DNA of 20,855 nt from a virus (IMGVR_UViG_3300033388_003545:1-20855); one strand, 5' to 3'; counted from the stretch's first letter, positions 7,287 to 16,099 are shown. Numbers and translations are program-made. The notes: generated by a model not told the origin, from the letters alone.

Positions 7287-10200
7287 TTAATTTAGTTTAT
7301 TATTTCTTATAGTAAATGTTTTAATTTTACGACTACCCTTTTCATTATCTATATAAAAAGTTGTTACTATTACATTAGGAATAATCTCTTCTAACGCTTT
7401 TATCTCTGCTTTTTTACTAACAATCTCAGATAATATATTATATTTTATATTAGGATTTGTTTCTGCTGCATAATCAGCTGTTAATGTAACAATTTCAGAT
7501 TCTATAGTTACTATCTTTTCCGAATTACTAAATCCAAGTGAAAATTTCTTTATTCCACTTATATCAAATACATTACTACTTTCTAAAAATTGTTCTTTCA
7601 CCCATTCGGTTTCATCAATACTATCAGTTATTATTACCTCTATATTACTATCAGGTATTGTTGGTATACCACCTACCAATGATTCAACATAAATATTTTT
7701 ATCTCTAGCATTTATTATTAATGTAGGGGGTGTTTCGTTTGGTGCTGCTTGATCAATGGGATTATCAGGTATATTTTCATCCATTTGATTTAATGGTACA
7801 GATTGTTTTATTGTGCCAGTTGGTGCATCACCTATTAATGATAAATCCTTTAATGAATTTTGTATTTGTGGGAACAATGCTTTTTTACCATCTATAATAC
7901 GTGCACCTATAAATTGATCAATTTCCAATCTATCTGATCTTCTATCATACATCTCAGTATTAGCATAAAAATTAAATGATAATGCATTTTGTAATCTGTT
8001 AATTGGTCCTTGTAATGATTGACCACCTATTATATCTATACTCATAGTAATATCTGCCATCATTGGTTGGACTCCTATCCCTTCAGGGTTAAGATCCCAT
8101 TGTGGGGCATTACCAGTATTATAATTTATTGATAAACTATTAATTACTATTTTTGTGTAAATAAAATCTCCAATTCTTAATATACACACTGGTGGTCTAC
8201 CAAATGCTAAATTTTGTGGTTGAATGGTGTCATCTTTATCGTAGATACTTGGTCCTTGTCTAGTACATTGTTGTAAAAAGGTAACTCTAGTATTTAAACC
8301 TTCAGGTGTTGTAGAATGAAACCCAGGATGGAAATATTTTATTTTTTCTGATATAGTAGCAAAATAATTTGGGTAGGTGTCATTAACATAATCAAAATAT
8401 TTTGATTCATCAATCCTAATATTATCAAAAATTTGTGAATCTACTGGTAACGCTGCTAAATCTCCTGGTGGTTCAATACTTTTATGTTTAGCGCTTTGAT
8501 CTTTTGTAGCGTCATATGATATTATCAAATCCACCCTTCTACTTTGTGGGTCATTCGCTAATGTAGATTCGATAGATTTAGTTTCTATAGTAAATTTAAT
8601 TCCTTTTAATGATTGTAATACAACTTCTACCTGCGTTTTAACATCATTAGCTCTTTCCGATGCTAAATCTTTAGGGTTTGTTTCATCACTAGACGCATAT
8701 CCATTTATAACAACCTTAACTGTTTTATTGGTTGATTTTTGTTGTGATAAAAATAATGTAATTGCAGATGAATCAATATTAACACCCGCTGATTGATTTT
8801 TATTATAAAATAACTGATTTTTTTCTTTCGCAGTATAATTAGATGCAGTTTGTTGTTGTTGTTGTTGATTTAACTTTTTTTCAATTTGATTTTTTGCGTT
8901 TTCACTTACACCATCACTTTTATCTAAAAAATTTAAAAATTCTTGTGGTGATAAACATCCAGCAAAAAATCTTTCTATTTCATTTGTTCTCTTTCCTCTA
9001 TAAGCATTTATTACTTTAGGATGATCCACCAAAACTTTAAACCTAAGTTGACCACTTCGTGTTGTATTATTATATGTATAAACTGGTTCTGCCCTACCTA
9101 TGAAATCAGTTTTTGTCCAATTAGCACTTATATTTTCATCAAAATTTAAATCATAAGGTGGGAACCACATAATTCTACCTTTATTATTACTCATTGCATC
9201 ACCCGGACCAATTTCACTCATAGGTAAATCTGCTAAATTATCAGTCCAAGCTAGATTTTCTAAAGATAACATATATTTTTTATATGTTGTGGTTGAATCA
9301 TCTGCAACAGGAAAGGATTTAACTATCCCATTTTGACCTAACACACTTAATGCTGCATTATCAGAAGTTACAGAAAATCCTGGTTTAGATATATCATCTG
9401 AACTAAACAATCCACTTTTTCTTATAGCGTTTTTATATGAATATCCATCTTCTACTGTCCACACTCTACAAAATTTACCATTAGCAATTGCTGATTGATA
9501 AGATTCACTACTTATAGCACTACCCCTACTAATTAAATGATCTTTTATTTTATCTTTAAAATATTTTTTTGTTTGATCGATGAAAACAGCATCTGGATTT
9601 TCATTAACTAGTTCTTGTGTTGTAGATAATATTGTTTTATCATTAAAATTATTATTATCTGTACTCCAATAAAAGTCCTGGTTTACGTTTGTGATTGCTC
9701 CTGTTGCACCTGGTGAGCTACTACCATCAGCACCATTAAATTCATCAGAAGAGAATGTTTTAGTTACCTTAGACCCTCTATTTGTGCTTCTTTCACTACC
9801 AATATAATACCTACTATTTGTGCCGTCATTAGAATCACTGGTTAATCTCCTATCTTCATAATTTGGTACATATAGATTTAACCCCAAAGAATCAAACAAA
9901 AAGGTTGATGAATTCAATCCTGTTCTCGTTAACATTGCATTAACTCTTTGTTCTGTTGATAATATAGCTTCAGTATCACCATCTGCCGATCCACCTATTT
10001 TATTTGTTTTGGATAATCTATTATATTCTTGCCACCCAACAGCCGCAAAAGGTAAACTATTATATACAATTTCTTCACCCTTCATTGCGTTTGAATATTC
10101 TCCAGCTTCATTTTCTGGTGGGTCAAAAGGTGTTATAACCCAATTATTTAAAGATTCTGAAATAACCTGTTCTTGAACTTGAGCAACTTTAGCAATAACC

Positions 10201-10730
10201 ACATCTTGTAATTTTTCTGCACCAATGATTCCCAAAGATGTTTCATTTTGAAATGTTAATGAACTTAATTTATCTACAACATTGAATGGAAAATTAACAT
10301 ACGGCCTAATACCACTACTTAATAATGAAAATTGATCTGTATTTGAATAATTTGGATAAGGTCCCCTTACCTTTGTTGATGAATCTGAATATGGTTCAGC
10401 AGGAGTATTAAGTTGGAAAGTTTCATACTCATCATTTAATGGTATAAATCTATTATTGTTAACATTGAATTCATTTCTCCTAAATTGACCAAATGGTAAA
10501 ATTTGTTCATCCTCATCATAATGTATAGGAATATTCTCACTTTCAGTTCCCCAAATAGGTGTAGTAATAACTGTTCCTATATCTTGAAGGGATGAAGCAA
10601 AACCAGAATGGTCAACAGAATTAGTTACAGGTGGCGGTAAATTCCTACGCAATAACTTATTTCTAAGTTCTTCAGTTGTTAAAATACCGAATTGGGTAGT
10701 GGTTAATGTTTGATTTAAAATCCCGGACAT
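7287..10730 (-). CDS. Baseplate/tube-cap-like protein with inserted OmpA-like domain (1147 aa)
   Basis: A large structural protein directly downstream of the tape-measure-like gene, where T4 has the tube-cap genes 48 and 54. About residues 520-605 carry IMWFPPYDLNFDENISANW and GRAEPVYTYNNTTRSGQLRF, and about 860-950 carry VCILRIGDFIYTKIVINSL and a GPINRLQNALSFNFYANTEM stretch. Both look like conserved beta-rich tail-protein blocks. Between them, about residues 645-740, lies an OmpA-like domain: INGYASSDETNPKDLASERA then QSRRVDLIISYD, corresponding to the family's GyxDxxGxxxxNxxLSexRA and RRVei motifs. A six-Gln tract lies just before it and acts as a linker. In OmpA domains this fold binds peptidoglycan; here the usual first Asp of the binding motif is Ser, so binding is uncertain. 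The C-terminus is a helical, acidic region. Start ATG 10730, 15 nt behind the shared upstream element. Confidence 0.7.
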   Translation of the reverse strand: MSGILNQTLTTTQFGILTTEELRNKLLRRNLPPPVTNSVDHSGFASSLQDIGTVITTPIWGTESENIPIHYDEDEQILPFGQFRRNEFNVNNNRFIPLNDEYETFQLNTPAEPYSDSSTKVRGPYPNYSNTDQFSLLSSGIRPYVNFPFNVVDKLSSLTFQNETSLGIIGAEKLQDVVIAKVAQVQEQVISESLNNWVITPFDPPENEAGEYSNAMKGEEIVYNSLPFAAVGWQEYNRLSKTNKIGGSADGDTEAILSTEQRVNAMLTRTGLNSSTFLFDSLGLNLYVPNYEDRRLTSDSNDGTNSRYYIGSERSTNRGSKVTKTFSSDEFNGADGSSSPGATGAITNVNQDFYWSTDNNNFNDKTILSTTQELVNENPDAVFIDQTKKYFKDKIKDHLISRGSAISSESYQSAIANGKFCRVWTVEDGYSYKNAIRKSGLFSSDDISKPGFSVTSDNAALSVLGQNGIVKSFPVADDSTTTYKKYMLSLENLAWTDNLADLPMSEIGPGDAMSNNKGRIMWFPPYDLNFDENISANWTKTDFIGRAEPVYTYNNTTRSGQLRFKVLVDHPKVINAYRGKRTNEIERFFAGCLSPQEFLNFLDKSDGVSENAKNQIEKKLNQQQQQQTASNYTAKEKNQLFYNKNQSAGVNIDSSAITLFLSQQKSTNKTVKVVINGYASSDETNPKDLASERANDVKTQVEVVLQSLKGIKFTIETKSIESTLANDPQSRRVDLIISYDATKDQSAKHKSIEPPGDLAALPVDSQIFDNIRIDESKYFDYVNDTYPNYFATISEKIKYFHPGFHSTTPEGLNTRVTFLQQCTRQGPSIYDKDDTIQPQNLAFGRPPVCILRIGDFIYTKIVINSLSINYNTGNAPQWDLNPEGIGVQPMMADITMSIDIIGGQSLQGPINRLQNALSFNFYANTEMYDRRSDRLEIDQFIGARIIDGKKALFPQIQNSLKDLSLIGDAPTGTIKQSVPLNQMDENIPDNPIDQAAPNETPPTLIINARDKNIYVESLVGGIPTIPDSNIEVIITDSIDETEWVKEQFLESSNVFDISGIKKFSLGFSNSEKIVTIESEIVTLTADYAAETNPNIKYNILSEIVSKKAEIKALEEIIPNVIVTTFYIDNEKGSRKIKTFTIRNNKLN
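8850..8867. repeat. Trinucleotide repeat encoding six Gln
   Basis: Six TTG units on the plus strand (CAA on the coding strand) encode a poly-Gln tract at about residue 622-627 of the 1147-aa protein, just before the OmpA-like insertion. It is probably a flexible linker at the domain border. Confidence 0.85.
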
Positions 10731-10745
10731 ATATATTTCTTTATA

Positions 10746-10753
10746 TATAAATA
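10746..10753 (-). promoter_or_regulatory. Late-promoter-like element upstream of the 1147-aa gene
   Basis: Minus-strand TATTTATA in the context AAATATTTATATATAAAG, 15 nt before the ATG at 10730. It follows a 203-bp gap after the tape-measure gene, so a new transcript probably starts here. The role is inferred from recurrence at other unit starts. Confidence 0.5.
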
Positions 10754-10933
10754 TTTAAAGAGTAAATTCCAGGAAATAAATTAATGAGAACTTTATAATT
10801 ACAAGAATATTTAGTATATTTTTCTTGTTTTTTATTATTTTAGTTAATTATTTATTTTTAATTTGTTCTAGTTGGTCCAATATACAAGGAAAATTTTAGT
10901 AAGTAAAGGTCAAAATGAAAATAAATTATTTTT
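10754..10933. other. AT-rich intergenic spacer with weak hairpin
   Basis: No ATG occurs on the minus strand of this stretch, so I see no missed small gene in the local direction. An inverted repeat (ACAAGAA at 10801-10807 and TTCTTGT at 10822-10828) is followed on the plus strand by a T run, so it looks like a weak terminator for plus-strand transcription. On the minus strand it has no U tract. The spacer separates the tape-measure unit from the baseplate unit. Confidence 0.5.
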
Positions 10934-12778
10934 TTATTCACCTATCCAATCTTGAGCATCTTTACTAGTAGGTACACCCCCATTAAACATAATTTGTTGT
11001 ATATGTTTAATAATTTCCTTTTTTAATTCTGGAGTAATTGATGTGATATCTATACCTAAGTCCTCTAAAACCTTATCTGCTTTTATAGTGACAGTTGTAT
11101 TTACATTAACATCACCACTATGATTTACATTACTACTATTATTATTATTAGACATATCACCAACAATCTTTGTAGTTACATCAACAGGCCCATTTGAGGT
11201 TACATCCATTCTTTCAGTTGTTATTTCAGATATTTCAAATCCTTTTTTTATTGTTTCAATAGTTTTATCAAGCGTTTTTGCTATTACATCATTCATTTCC
11301 CCAATCCAATCACCACTTACTCCACCAGCCAATTCTTGCATTTTAACCAAAGCGTCTTTAATTCCTGTATCCCCAATTGCATCAGTTAATTTATTCATAT
11401 TTTCTGTCATACCTATATGAAATTCTTTAATTGGTTCGCTTAATACATTTTCTGCGCCCATATATATATTATTTTTAGATAATAATCCCGTTTTCAGAGA
11501 TATATTAATTTGATCTAAATATTTATTGGTTGTCATTGCTTCTTTTGCAGTTACAAGAATGGCATCCTCTTCAGTTGTGGGTACATCTAATAAACCACTA
11601 TTAACTGCCTCTTGTAATTCACTAGCATTTCCAATATCTATAGGTTTACCCTCAAAATCCACTACCCAATTATTATTTTTATCCATTCTAGCTAAACTAG
11701 CAATACCTTCTCTCATATCAGGATCAGTTATATTACTATCGACATGCATTTTAATATTTTTAATTTTGGAAGTTTGTCGAGCAATATCTATTAAGGCATC
11801 CTTATTTCCTAATAGTTGTTCACCCGCAGCTTGTAATTGCATTCTTACTTCTGCTGGCATATCCATTTCGCCAGTAGCGGAATTAAATGAAATCATATTC
11901 TCAGTCATTTTTCCAACCTTAGCAGCTAATTCCTCTGGTTTATTACGAGCCAAATACATTATTTCAAATGGGTCACCAAAAGCTTGTGCAATATCACCAC
12001 CAAGCATTTGTAAATTTGCAACTGCTTCAATTGCTTGTTCCGGATTATAGAATTTATCAGCCATCCCCAACATAGTACCAACATCTGTTCTCATCTTAAC
12101 TGCTAGTTGGGACATTTTTGTCATTCCCTTAACACCTTCCCTAAAAGAATACATTTGCATACTTTTAAAATTATCTGATAAAACTTTTGTTACTTTTGAC
12201 GCATTTAATCCCAATTTTAATGAATTGCGATATATTGACTCAATCGCCTCCATTGAAGATTCCGCAGATTTACCCATTAAATCAAAACGTTCCATCATTC
12301 TGGCGGCAGACTCACCCATTAATCCAGTTGATTTTTCTAAAGCTATAATATTTTCTATTTCTTCCGGGTCAATTATTCTTGCCCTACCAGATTCTTCTAT
12401 AAATGCAGAATATGCCCTAGAAACATCTCTAACTTCACCACCTAATGCTTCTGCTTTAGAGGTGGCACTTATAAAAGCCCTACCGAACTCATGTTGTTTC
12501 TGTACCGAAATACCAATCTCAACCGAGGTTTCTTTATAATACCCAGCTAATTTTTCCCCTAATTGATACTGTAATTTTAAACTTTTTGCAAAATCAGAAG
12601 AGCTTTTTGCAATATCTTTCATTCTCTCTGCCGCTGAACCAATTATATTACTCGTATCCCCCAAAGACTTATTAAGTCCCTTAGATTTTTTTTCCATTTC
12701 CCCCAAAGAATCATTTAAATCTTGAATATCTCTTTTTATCTGTTTAATTTGTTCTTCTAACTCATCATTGGTAGCCAT
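10934..12778 (-). CDS. Tape-measure-like tail protein (614 aa)
   Basis: Starts ATG 12778, overlapping the stop of the 38-aa gene in TAATG, which suggests coupling. The first 60 residues form a coiled coil (ELEEQIKQIKRDIQDLNDSL). The middle (about 80-330) is Ala/Met-rich and helical, with repeated MxE/AxxM patterns such as GESAARMMERFDLMGKSAES and a TKMSQLAVKMRTDVGTMLG stretch, as in phage tape-measure proteins. The last 100 residues are Asn/Asp/Thr-rich. I saw no cysteine. T4's tape measure gp29 has 590 residues; if the same length rule holds, a tail of about T4 length (near 100 nm) is expected. Position after the hub and chaperone-like genes and before the tube-cap-like protein matches T4 order 26-51-...-29-48-54. 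The family assignment rests on composition and context, not on a unique motif. Confidence 0.65.
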   Translation of the reverse strand: MATNDELEEQIKQIKRDIQDLNDSLGEMEKKSKGLNKSLGDTSNIIGSAAERMKDIAKSSSDFAKSLKLQYQLGEKLAGYYKETSVEIGISVQKQHEFGRAFISATSKAEALGGEVRDVSRAYSAFIEESGRARIIDPEEIENIIALEKSTGLMGESAARMMERFDLMGKSAESSMEAIESIYRNSLKLGLNASKVTKVLSDNFKSMQMYSFREGVKGMTKMSQLAVKMRTDVGTMLGMADKFYNPEQAIEAVANLQMLGGDIAQAFGDPFEIMYLARNKPEELAAKVGKMTENMISFNSATGEMDMPAEVRMQLQAAGEQLLGNKDALIDIARQTSKIKNIKMHVDSNITDPDMREGIASLARMDKNNNWVVDFEGKPIDIGNASELQEAVNSGLLDVPTTEEDAILVTAKEAMTTNKYLDQINISLKTGLLSKNNIYMGAENVLSEPIKEFHIGMTENMNKLTDAIGDTGIKDALVKMQELAGGVSGDWIGEMNDVIAKTLDKTIETIKKGFEISEITTERMDVTSNGPVDVTTKIVGDMSNNNNSSNVNHSGDVNVNTTVTIKADKVLEDLGIDITSITPELKKEIIKHIQQIMFNGGVPTSKDAQDWIGE

Positions 12779-12894
12779 TACTTATTTTTTTTAATTTCTT
12801 TTTCTATTTTATCTAATTCAGATTTAATATTTTTTAATTTCTCCTTTAATAAAGTAATATTTATGTTATACCCTATTTTTGTAATACCATACAT
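12778..12894 (-). CDS. Small Lys-rich helical protein (38 aa)
   Basis: A short frame from ATG 12894 to TAA 12778-12780. It starts 6 nt after the stop of the 225-aa gene and its stop overlaps the tape-measure start (TAATG). The product begins MYGITKIGYN and continues as a regular charged helix (LLKEKLKNIKSELDKIEKEI). Tight packing on both sides and a clean helical heptad make it a probable real gene, or at least a coupling leader for the tape measure. No family is recognised. Confidence 0.55.
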   Translation of the reverse strand: MYGITKIGYNINITLLKEKLKNIKSELDKIEKEIKKNK

Positions 12895-12900
12895 AATAAA

Positions 12901-13578
12901 TTATTGTGTTTTAAGAATTTTAAAATCAACACCTTTTTCTTCGCCAGAAATACTACCCTTATCTGTAGTTGACCCATATTGATTATATATTAGTTGTACT
13001 TTACCATGTTGGTCACCCATTGAATTTATATCTTTGTAGTATAAACGAGTAATAAGTGACGTTGGAAAACTTTTTGTTTTTAAATCAATGAACCTTAATT
13101 TTTCATTTAATCCATCTACAGTAAAATACATTGACCCAACTAAATTTCTTTTATATTCAGGAGAGTTCAATTTTTTAATATCTAGACTAATTTTCTTTTT
13201 AAATTTAATTTCTATTTTTTTAAATGGTAAAGCTTTCTTTTCTACTTTATTAAGTGCTCTAATTCTTTTAGAAATATCTTTAATTGATTTAGATAAATCA
13301 TCTATATCTTTTTGTATTTTTTCTTTTTCTTTTACATCTTTAGCTTTCTTTTTCTTTTTTTCTAAATCTTTTTTTTCATCTTTTAGATTTTCCTTTTCAT
13401 CCTCATCATCACCTACTAATTTATGTATTATTTTTTTTGTTATAAAACCTGGTGGTCCATGTCTAAATAATGTCCATATATCAGATAATGCGTTACCACT
13501 ACTATATTCATTTAATAGATTATCGATATCATTATTAATCGATTCAATTAACTTGTTGTGTTTTTCTAAAGATTCCAT
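12901..13578 (-). CDS. Lys-rich coiled-coil protein of unknown family (225 aa)
   Basis: ATG 13578, 12 nt behind the shared TATTTATA element, so it leads the tape-measure unit. Residues 1-30 are helical. Residues 75-125 are an extremely charged coiled coil (DEKENLKDEKKDLEKKKKKA and on). The C-terminal 90 residues are beta-rich, with a repeated K-x-K pattern (KKIEIKFKKKISLDIKK) and FTVDGLNEKLRFIDL. Placed between the gp26-like hub gene and the tape measure, where T4 has hub genes 51, 27 and 28, it may be a hub or tape-measure chaperone. I do not recognise a homologue. Confidence 0.75.
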   Translation of the reverse strand: MESLEKHNKLIESINNDIDNLLNEYSSGNALSDIWTLFRHGPPGFITKKIIHKLVGDDEDEKENLKDEKKDLEKKKKKAKDVKEKEKIQKDIDDLSKSIKDISKRIRALNKVEKKALPFKKIEIKFKKKISLDIKKLNSPEYKRNLVGSMYFTVDGLNEKLRFIDLKTKSFPTSLITRLYYKDINSMGDQHGKVQLIYNQYGSTTDKGSISGEEKGVDFKILKTQ

Positions 13579-13590
13579 AATTACTTTCTA

Positions 13591-13598
13591 TATAAATA
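13591..13598 (-). promoter_or_regulatory. Late-promoter-like element upstream of the 225-aa gene
   Basis: Minus-strand TATTTATA in the context TTATATTTATATAGAAAG, 12 nt before the ATG at 13578. It lies just after the end of the gp26 frameshift extension (13616), marking a new transcription unit. Role inferred. Confidence 0.5.
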
Positions 13599-13615
13599 TA
13601 AGTAAATAAGATAAA

Positions 13616-13816
13616 TTACTCACTTTTTGTAGGTGCTTCATATAGATCTATAAAATACCTCCTAGAATATGTTGGCATTATTAATATGTCAGAATATGTA
13701 AATCCTTTATTAACTAAATAAATTATTTCTTTATGTAAATTTCCTAAATATTTAGAGTTCAGGCCATAGAAAATTGATCCCGAATCTAAGAAAGCATGGT
13801 GCGGACACCTCCCCAT
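13616..13816 (-). CDS. +1-frame C-terminal extension of the gp26-like protein
   Basis: A 66-codon frame in +1 relative to the gp26-like gene, overlapping its last 65 nt. It has an ATG at 13816 but no Shine-Dalgarno sequence there and no promoter-like element. Its non-overlapping part reads NLHKEIIYLVNKGFTYSDIL then MPTYSRRYFIDL. This looks like the continuation expected after the FFWP-type end of gp26/gp51-class hub proteins (LHxEIxxLxxxGFxYxDIxxMPxxxRxFxI). I therefore read it as an extension made by +1 frameshifting near the gp26 stop (CCT GAA CTC TAA A). The fused product would have about 305 residues. An independent gene started at 13816, or a recent frameshift mutation, are the alternatives. 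Confidence 0.55.
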   Translation of the reverse strand: MGRCPHHAFLDSGSIFYGLNSKYLGNLHKEIIYLVNKGFTYSDILIMPTYSRRYFIDLYEAPTKSE

Positions 13817-14534
13817 GAATCCGCGCTGTTGTATTAAGATCTATCCCTGGCTCAATTTCTGTAATATATTTTCTTAACCCTCTTGAATCTCTTATACTTA
13901 AATTTTTAATAATATTTGATATTTTTATTTTATCCCTTTCTCCATCTATCTCAGTTATAGATTTTTGCAACCTTAACAATGGTTTTTGTGAAATTTCATC
14001 ATTATTCCTTTCCATTAAGTTATCATTCATATCGTCAATCTCCACTTCATCTCTTCCTGTTAATAATTTAAATTTAACTTTTTTTTCTGTAATTGATAAT
14101 GTATAATCAAACTCTCCATTTTCATCAGGGTGAACCACCAATTTCTTTTGTTTTAATTCGTTAAGATTAATTTCCCCTTCTTCTACTTTACCAGTTTTTG
14201 GATGTATAACGGGTTGTTTATAAGATTCACCAAACCCTGTAGCTCTTAAAAATATTAAAACCGCCATTCGATCGCCCTCTAATAAATCTAATGGGTCAAA
14301 CCCTAAATCTTTTATTTTACGTTCCAATAAAATATCCACCAATTTACCACTATTAATTATATTTGGTGAACTTAATATATTTTCATCCATAGTGGTTAAA
14401 AATTCAACTTTTACGGATGATTTTTTATTGGGGTATAAAATACCTTGTGAAGGTAATTCAATAACATCATAAGGTACCTTATATTCATCAGGTACATAAT
14501 TAGGGTCAAAACCCTCAGCATATTTCTTTTCCAT
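13752..14534 (-). CDS. T4 gp26-like baseplate hub protein (260 aa)
   Basis: The N-terminal region has ELPSQGILYPNKKSSVKVEF (residues 26-45), the hallmark LPSxGxxYP of the gp26/T4_baseplate family, followed by LTTMDENILSSPNII. Further on are DPLDLLEGDRMAVLIFLRAT and FGESY, also typical: this part binds or assembles the central hub. The C-terminus ends GINFLWPEL, close to the nFFWP end of the family. An alternative frame then continues the conserved tail. T4 gp26 has 208 residues. The gene follows the 507-aa gene by 41 nt, without the shared upstream element, so it is probably read from the promoter of the 224-aa gene. No Shine-Dalgarno sequence precedes the ATG. Confidence 0.8.
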   Translation of the reverse strand: MEKKYAEGFDPNYVPDEYKVPYDVIELPSQGILYPNKKSSVKVEFLTTMDENILSSPNIINSGKLVDILLERKIKDLGFDPLDLLEGDRMAVLIFLRATGFGESYKQPVIHPKTGKVEEGEINLNELKQKKLVVHPDENGEFDYTLSITEKKVKFKLLTGRDEVEIDDMNDNLMERNNDEISQKPLLRLQKSITEIDGERDKIKISNIIKNLSIRDSRGLRKYITEIEPGIDLNTTARIHGEVSAPCFLRFGINFLWPEL

Positions 14535-14575
14535 AAAACAATTTTAATATATTTTTTATAATAGTAAATAAAAAT

Positions 14576-16099
14576 TTAATATAATTCTATATTTTTTTCA
14601 TCATTTTCCCAAAGAATTACAGTACTTTCACTTTCTGCGGTAGTTTGACCACACTCCGTTTTCATATCTGTTTTTGCTTCATCGATTTTTTCATCTAAAA
14701 ACTTCCATTTTATATTTGATATTATATAATTTGCTATGTCACTATCCCATTTACCAGCTATTTCTTTTATAACTTGTTTCTTTATCTCTGTTTTATTAAA
14801 TGCTTTATCAATGTCATCACAAGGTAATCCCCCATCTTTTACATATCCATCTACTATACTTTCTATAACACTCTTAGATAACTCCGATACTTGATCTCTT
14901 AAGTCATCACAATCTGTGTTAGAAAAATCTGCCAATCCATCACAAAAACCCTCACCATATAATTTTCCCCATGGTATTCCAAAAATAGAAGTAAGCCAAT
15001 AGGTTGGTAAAATAAATTTCAGACCATTCCATCCTGTATATATCTTAGCACCAGCAGCAACACCTTGTAGTAACAACATAGATGCGCCAAACCTGTAAAG
15101 TCTAGTAAACTTGGTTAAGGCACCAGTAGTAGTTTTTTTCAGGAAGCTCCCATACCAAGTTTCTGGGATATTATTTATATCTATTCCATATGTTGAGGCG
15201 ATTTTCTCTTTAGGGGATACAAAATTAAAGACTTTTCCAATCAAACTCTCCAACTTCTTTTTATCTTTAGGGGATACTGTACCACCTTTAGATGTTATAT
15301 CAGTAACGGCTTCCTCAGCCATTTCTCCTGCTGTTTTATCCGATATCATATCTTGTTTTTTATTACCAACATAATATTCCTCTGTTCTTATAATTTTTAC
15401 CCCCCCAGATTCATTTTGTCCCGCTAGTTTTAAAGCTTCCTTAGAAGCAGCTGAATTTGCTTCTTCTACACCACCATTTACATTCACTATTGTTTGTTTT
15501 TTTGGATCAATTTTTACCTCTGGTTCAACTTCTTGTTTTACCTCTGGTTCAACTTCTTGTTTTACCTCTGGTTCAACTTCTTGTTTTACCGGTTCTACTT
15601 TTACTTCTGGGTTTATTTTATTTGGTCCCGAATTTATAGGATCTGTACCCCATTTATTTATGTCTACATCGTAATTTGTACCATATTTTTTATTATATGC
15701 AACAATTGTATTATGTCTTAAGTTACCAACAGGTGTTATTCTTTCTATGAGTGCTCGACCATTATATAAACTATCTGGAGAATATTTACCTTGTATTAAC
15801 ATAGAATCTAAAATATTTTCCATGTTTGTTGCTGCAATCTTATTTCCGCCAAGAATTTTTGTCCACATGTCTATATTTTTATTAACATGACCAACTAACC
15901 CAACTACAGCATCATCAATAGTTTTAAAAGTACCTAAATCAAGCTTAGGCATAGTAACACCTTTTAGTTTTGTTATTATATCACCAAGTGTTTTCCATTG
16001 CTCAGTTATAATTTCTTTTTTATCTACTAGATTACCATATAATCTTTCTTCAGTAAATAAACTTTTTATCCTTTTAATTTCTTCATTTAAATTTTTCAT
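14576..16099 (-). CDS. Putative packaged virion protein with leader peptide (507 aa)
   Basis: Starts ATG 16099 inside the ATGA overlap with the 224-aa gene. The first 33 residues form a charged helical leader (MKNLNEEIKRIKSLFTEER) ending in KKEIITE, followed by QW. The I-T-E fits the (I/L)xE site of T4-type prohead protease. Then come a helical region (35-150), a Glu/Pro/Lys/Val linker with three tandem VKQEVEPE-type units (about 173-200), and a hydrophobic block at about 330-376 (ASMLLLQGVAAGAKIYTGWN and on to SIFGIPW) that could enter a membrane. The end has four Cys. The family is unknown. By position and leader I infer a protein carried in the capsid and possibly ejected with DNA; a tail-associated protein is the alternative. 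Confidence 0.7.
   Translation of the reverse strand: MKNLNEEIKRIKSLFTEERLYGNLVDKKEIITEQWKTLGDIITKLKGVTMPKLDLGTFKTIDDAVVGLVGHVNKNIDMWTKILGGNKIAATNMENILDSMLIQGKYSPDSLYNGRALIERITPVGNLRHNTIVAYNKKYGTNYDVDINKWGTDPINSGPNKINPEVKVEPVKQEVEPEVKQEVEPEVKQEVEPEVKIDPKKQTIVNVNGGVEEANSAASKEALKLAGQNESGGVKIIRTEEYYVGNKKQDMISDKTAGEMAEEAVTDITSKGGTVSPKDKKKLESLIGKVFNFVSPKEKIASTYGIDINNIPETWYGSFLKKTTTGALTKFTRLYRFGASMLLLQGVAAGAKIYTGWNGLKFILPTYWLTSIFGIPWGKLYGEGFCDGLADFSNTDCDDLRDQVSELSKSVIESIVDGYVKDGGLPCDDIDKAFNKTEIKKQVIKEIAGKWDSDIANYIISNIKWKFLDEKIDEAKTDMKTECGQTTAESESTVILWENDEKNIELY
15513..15584. repeat. Three perfect 24-bp tandem repeats
   Basis: The unit TTTACCTCTGGTTCAACTTC plus TTGT occurs at 15513-15536, 15537-15560 and 15561-15584, with a 6-bp partial fourth copy. 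It encodes 8-residue EPEVKQEV units in the linker of the 507-aa protein. The in-frame period and perfect identity point to recent slippage expansion of a spacer. Confidence 0.92.

Noticed and set aside
10801-10834. Hairpin plus T run as terminator of the tape-measure gene
   Set aside because: The T run is on the plus strand, opposite to the gene's transcript; the stem is only 7 bp.
11526-12050. Plus-strand frame of 174 codons
   Set aside because: Antisense to the tape-measure-like gene, with no start signals and low-complexity hydrophobic product.
13088-13609. Plus-strand frame of 173 codons with very Phe/Ser/Leu-rich product resembling a membrane protein
   Set aside because: This is the antisense of the Lys/Glu-rich coiled-coil gene (AAA/GAA codons read as TTT/TTC). 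It is a composition artefact.
15457-15721. Plus-strand frames with repeated Leu/Pro or Phe/Tyr units
   Set aside because: They are readings of the 24-bp repeat inside the 507-aa gene on the other strand.
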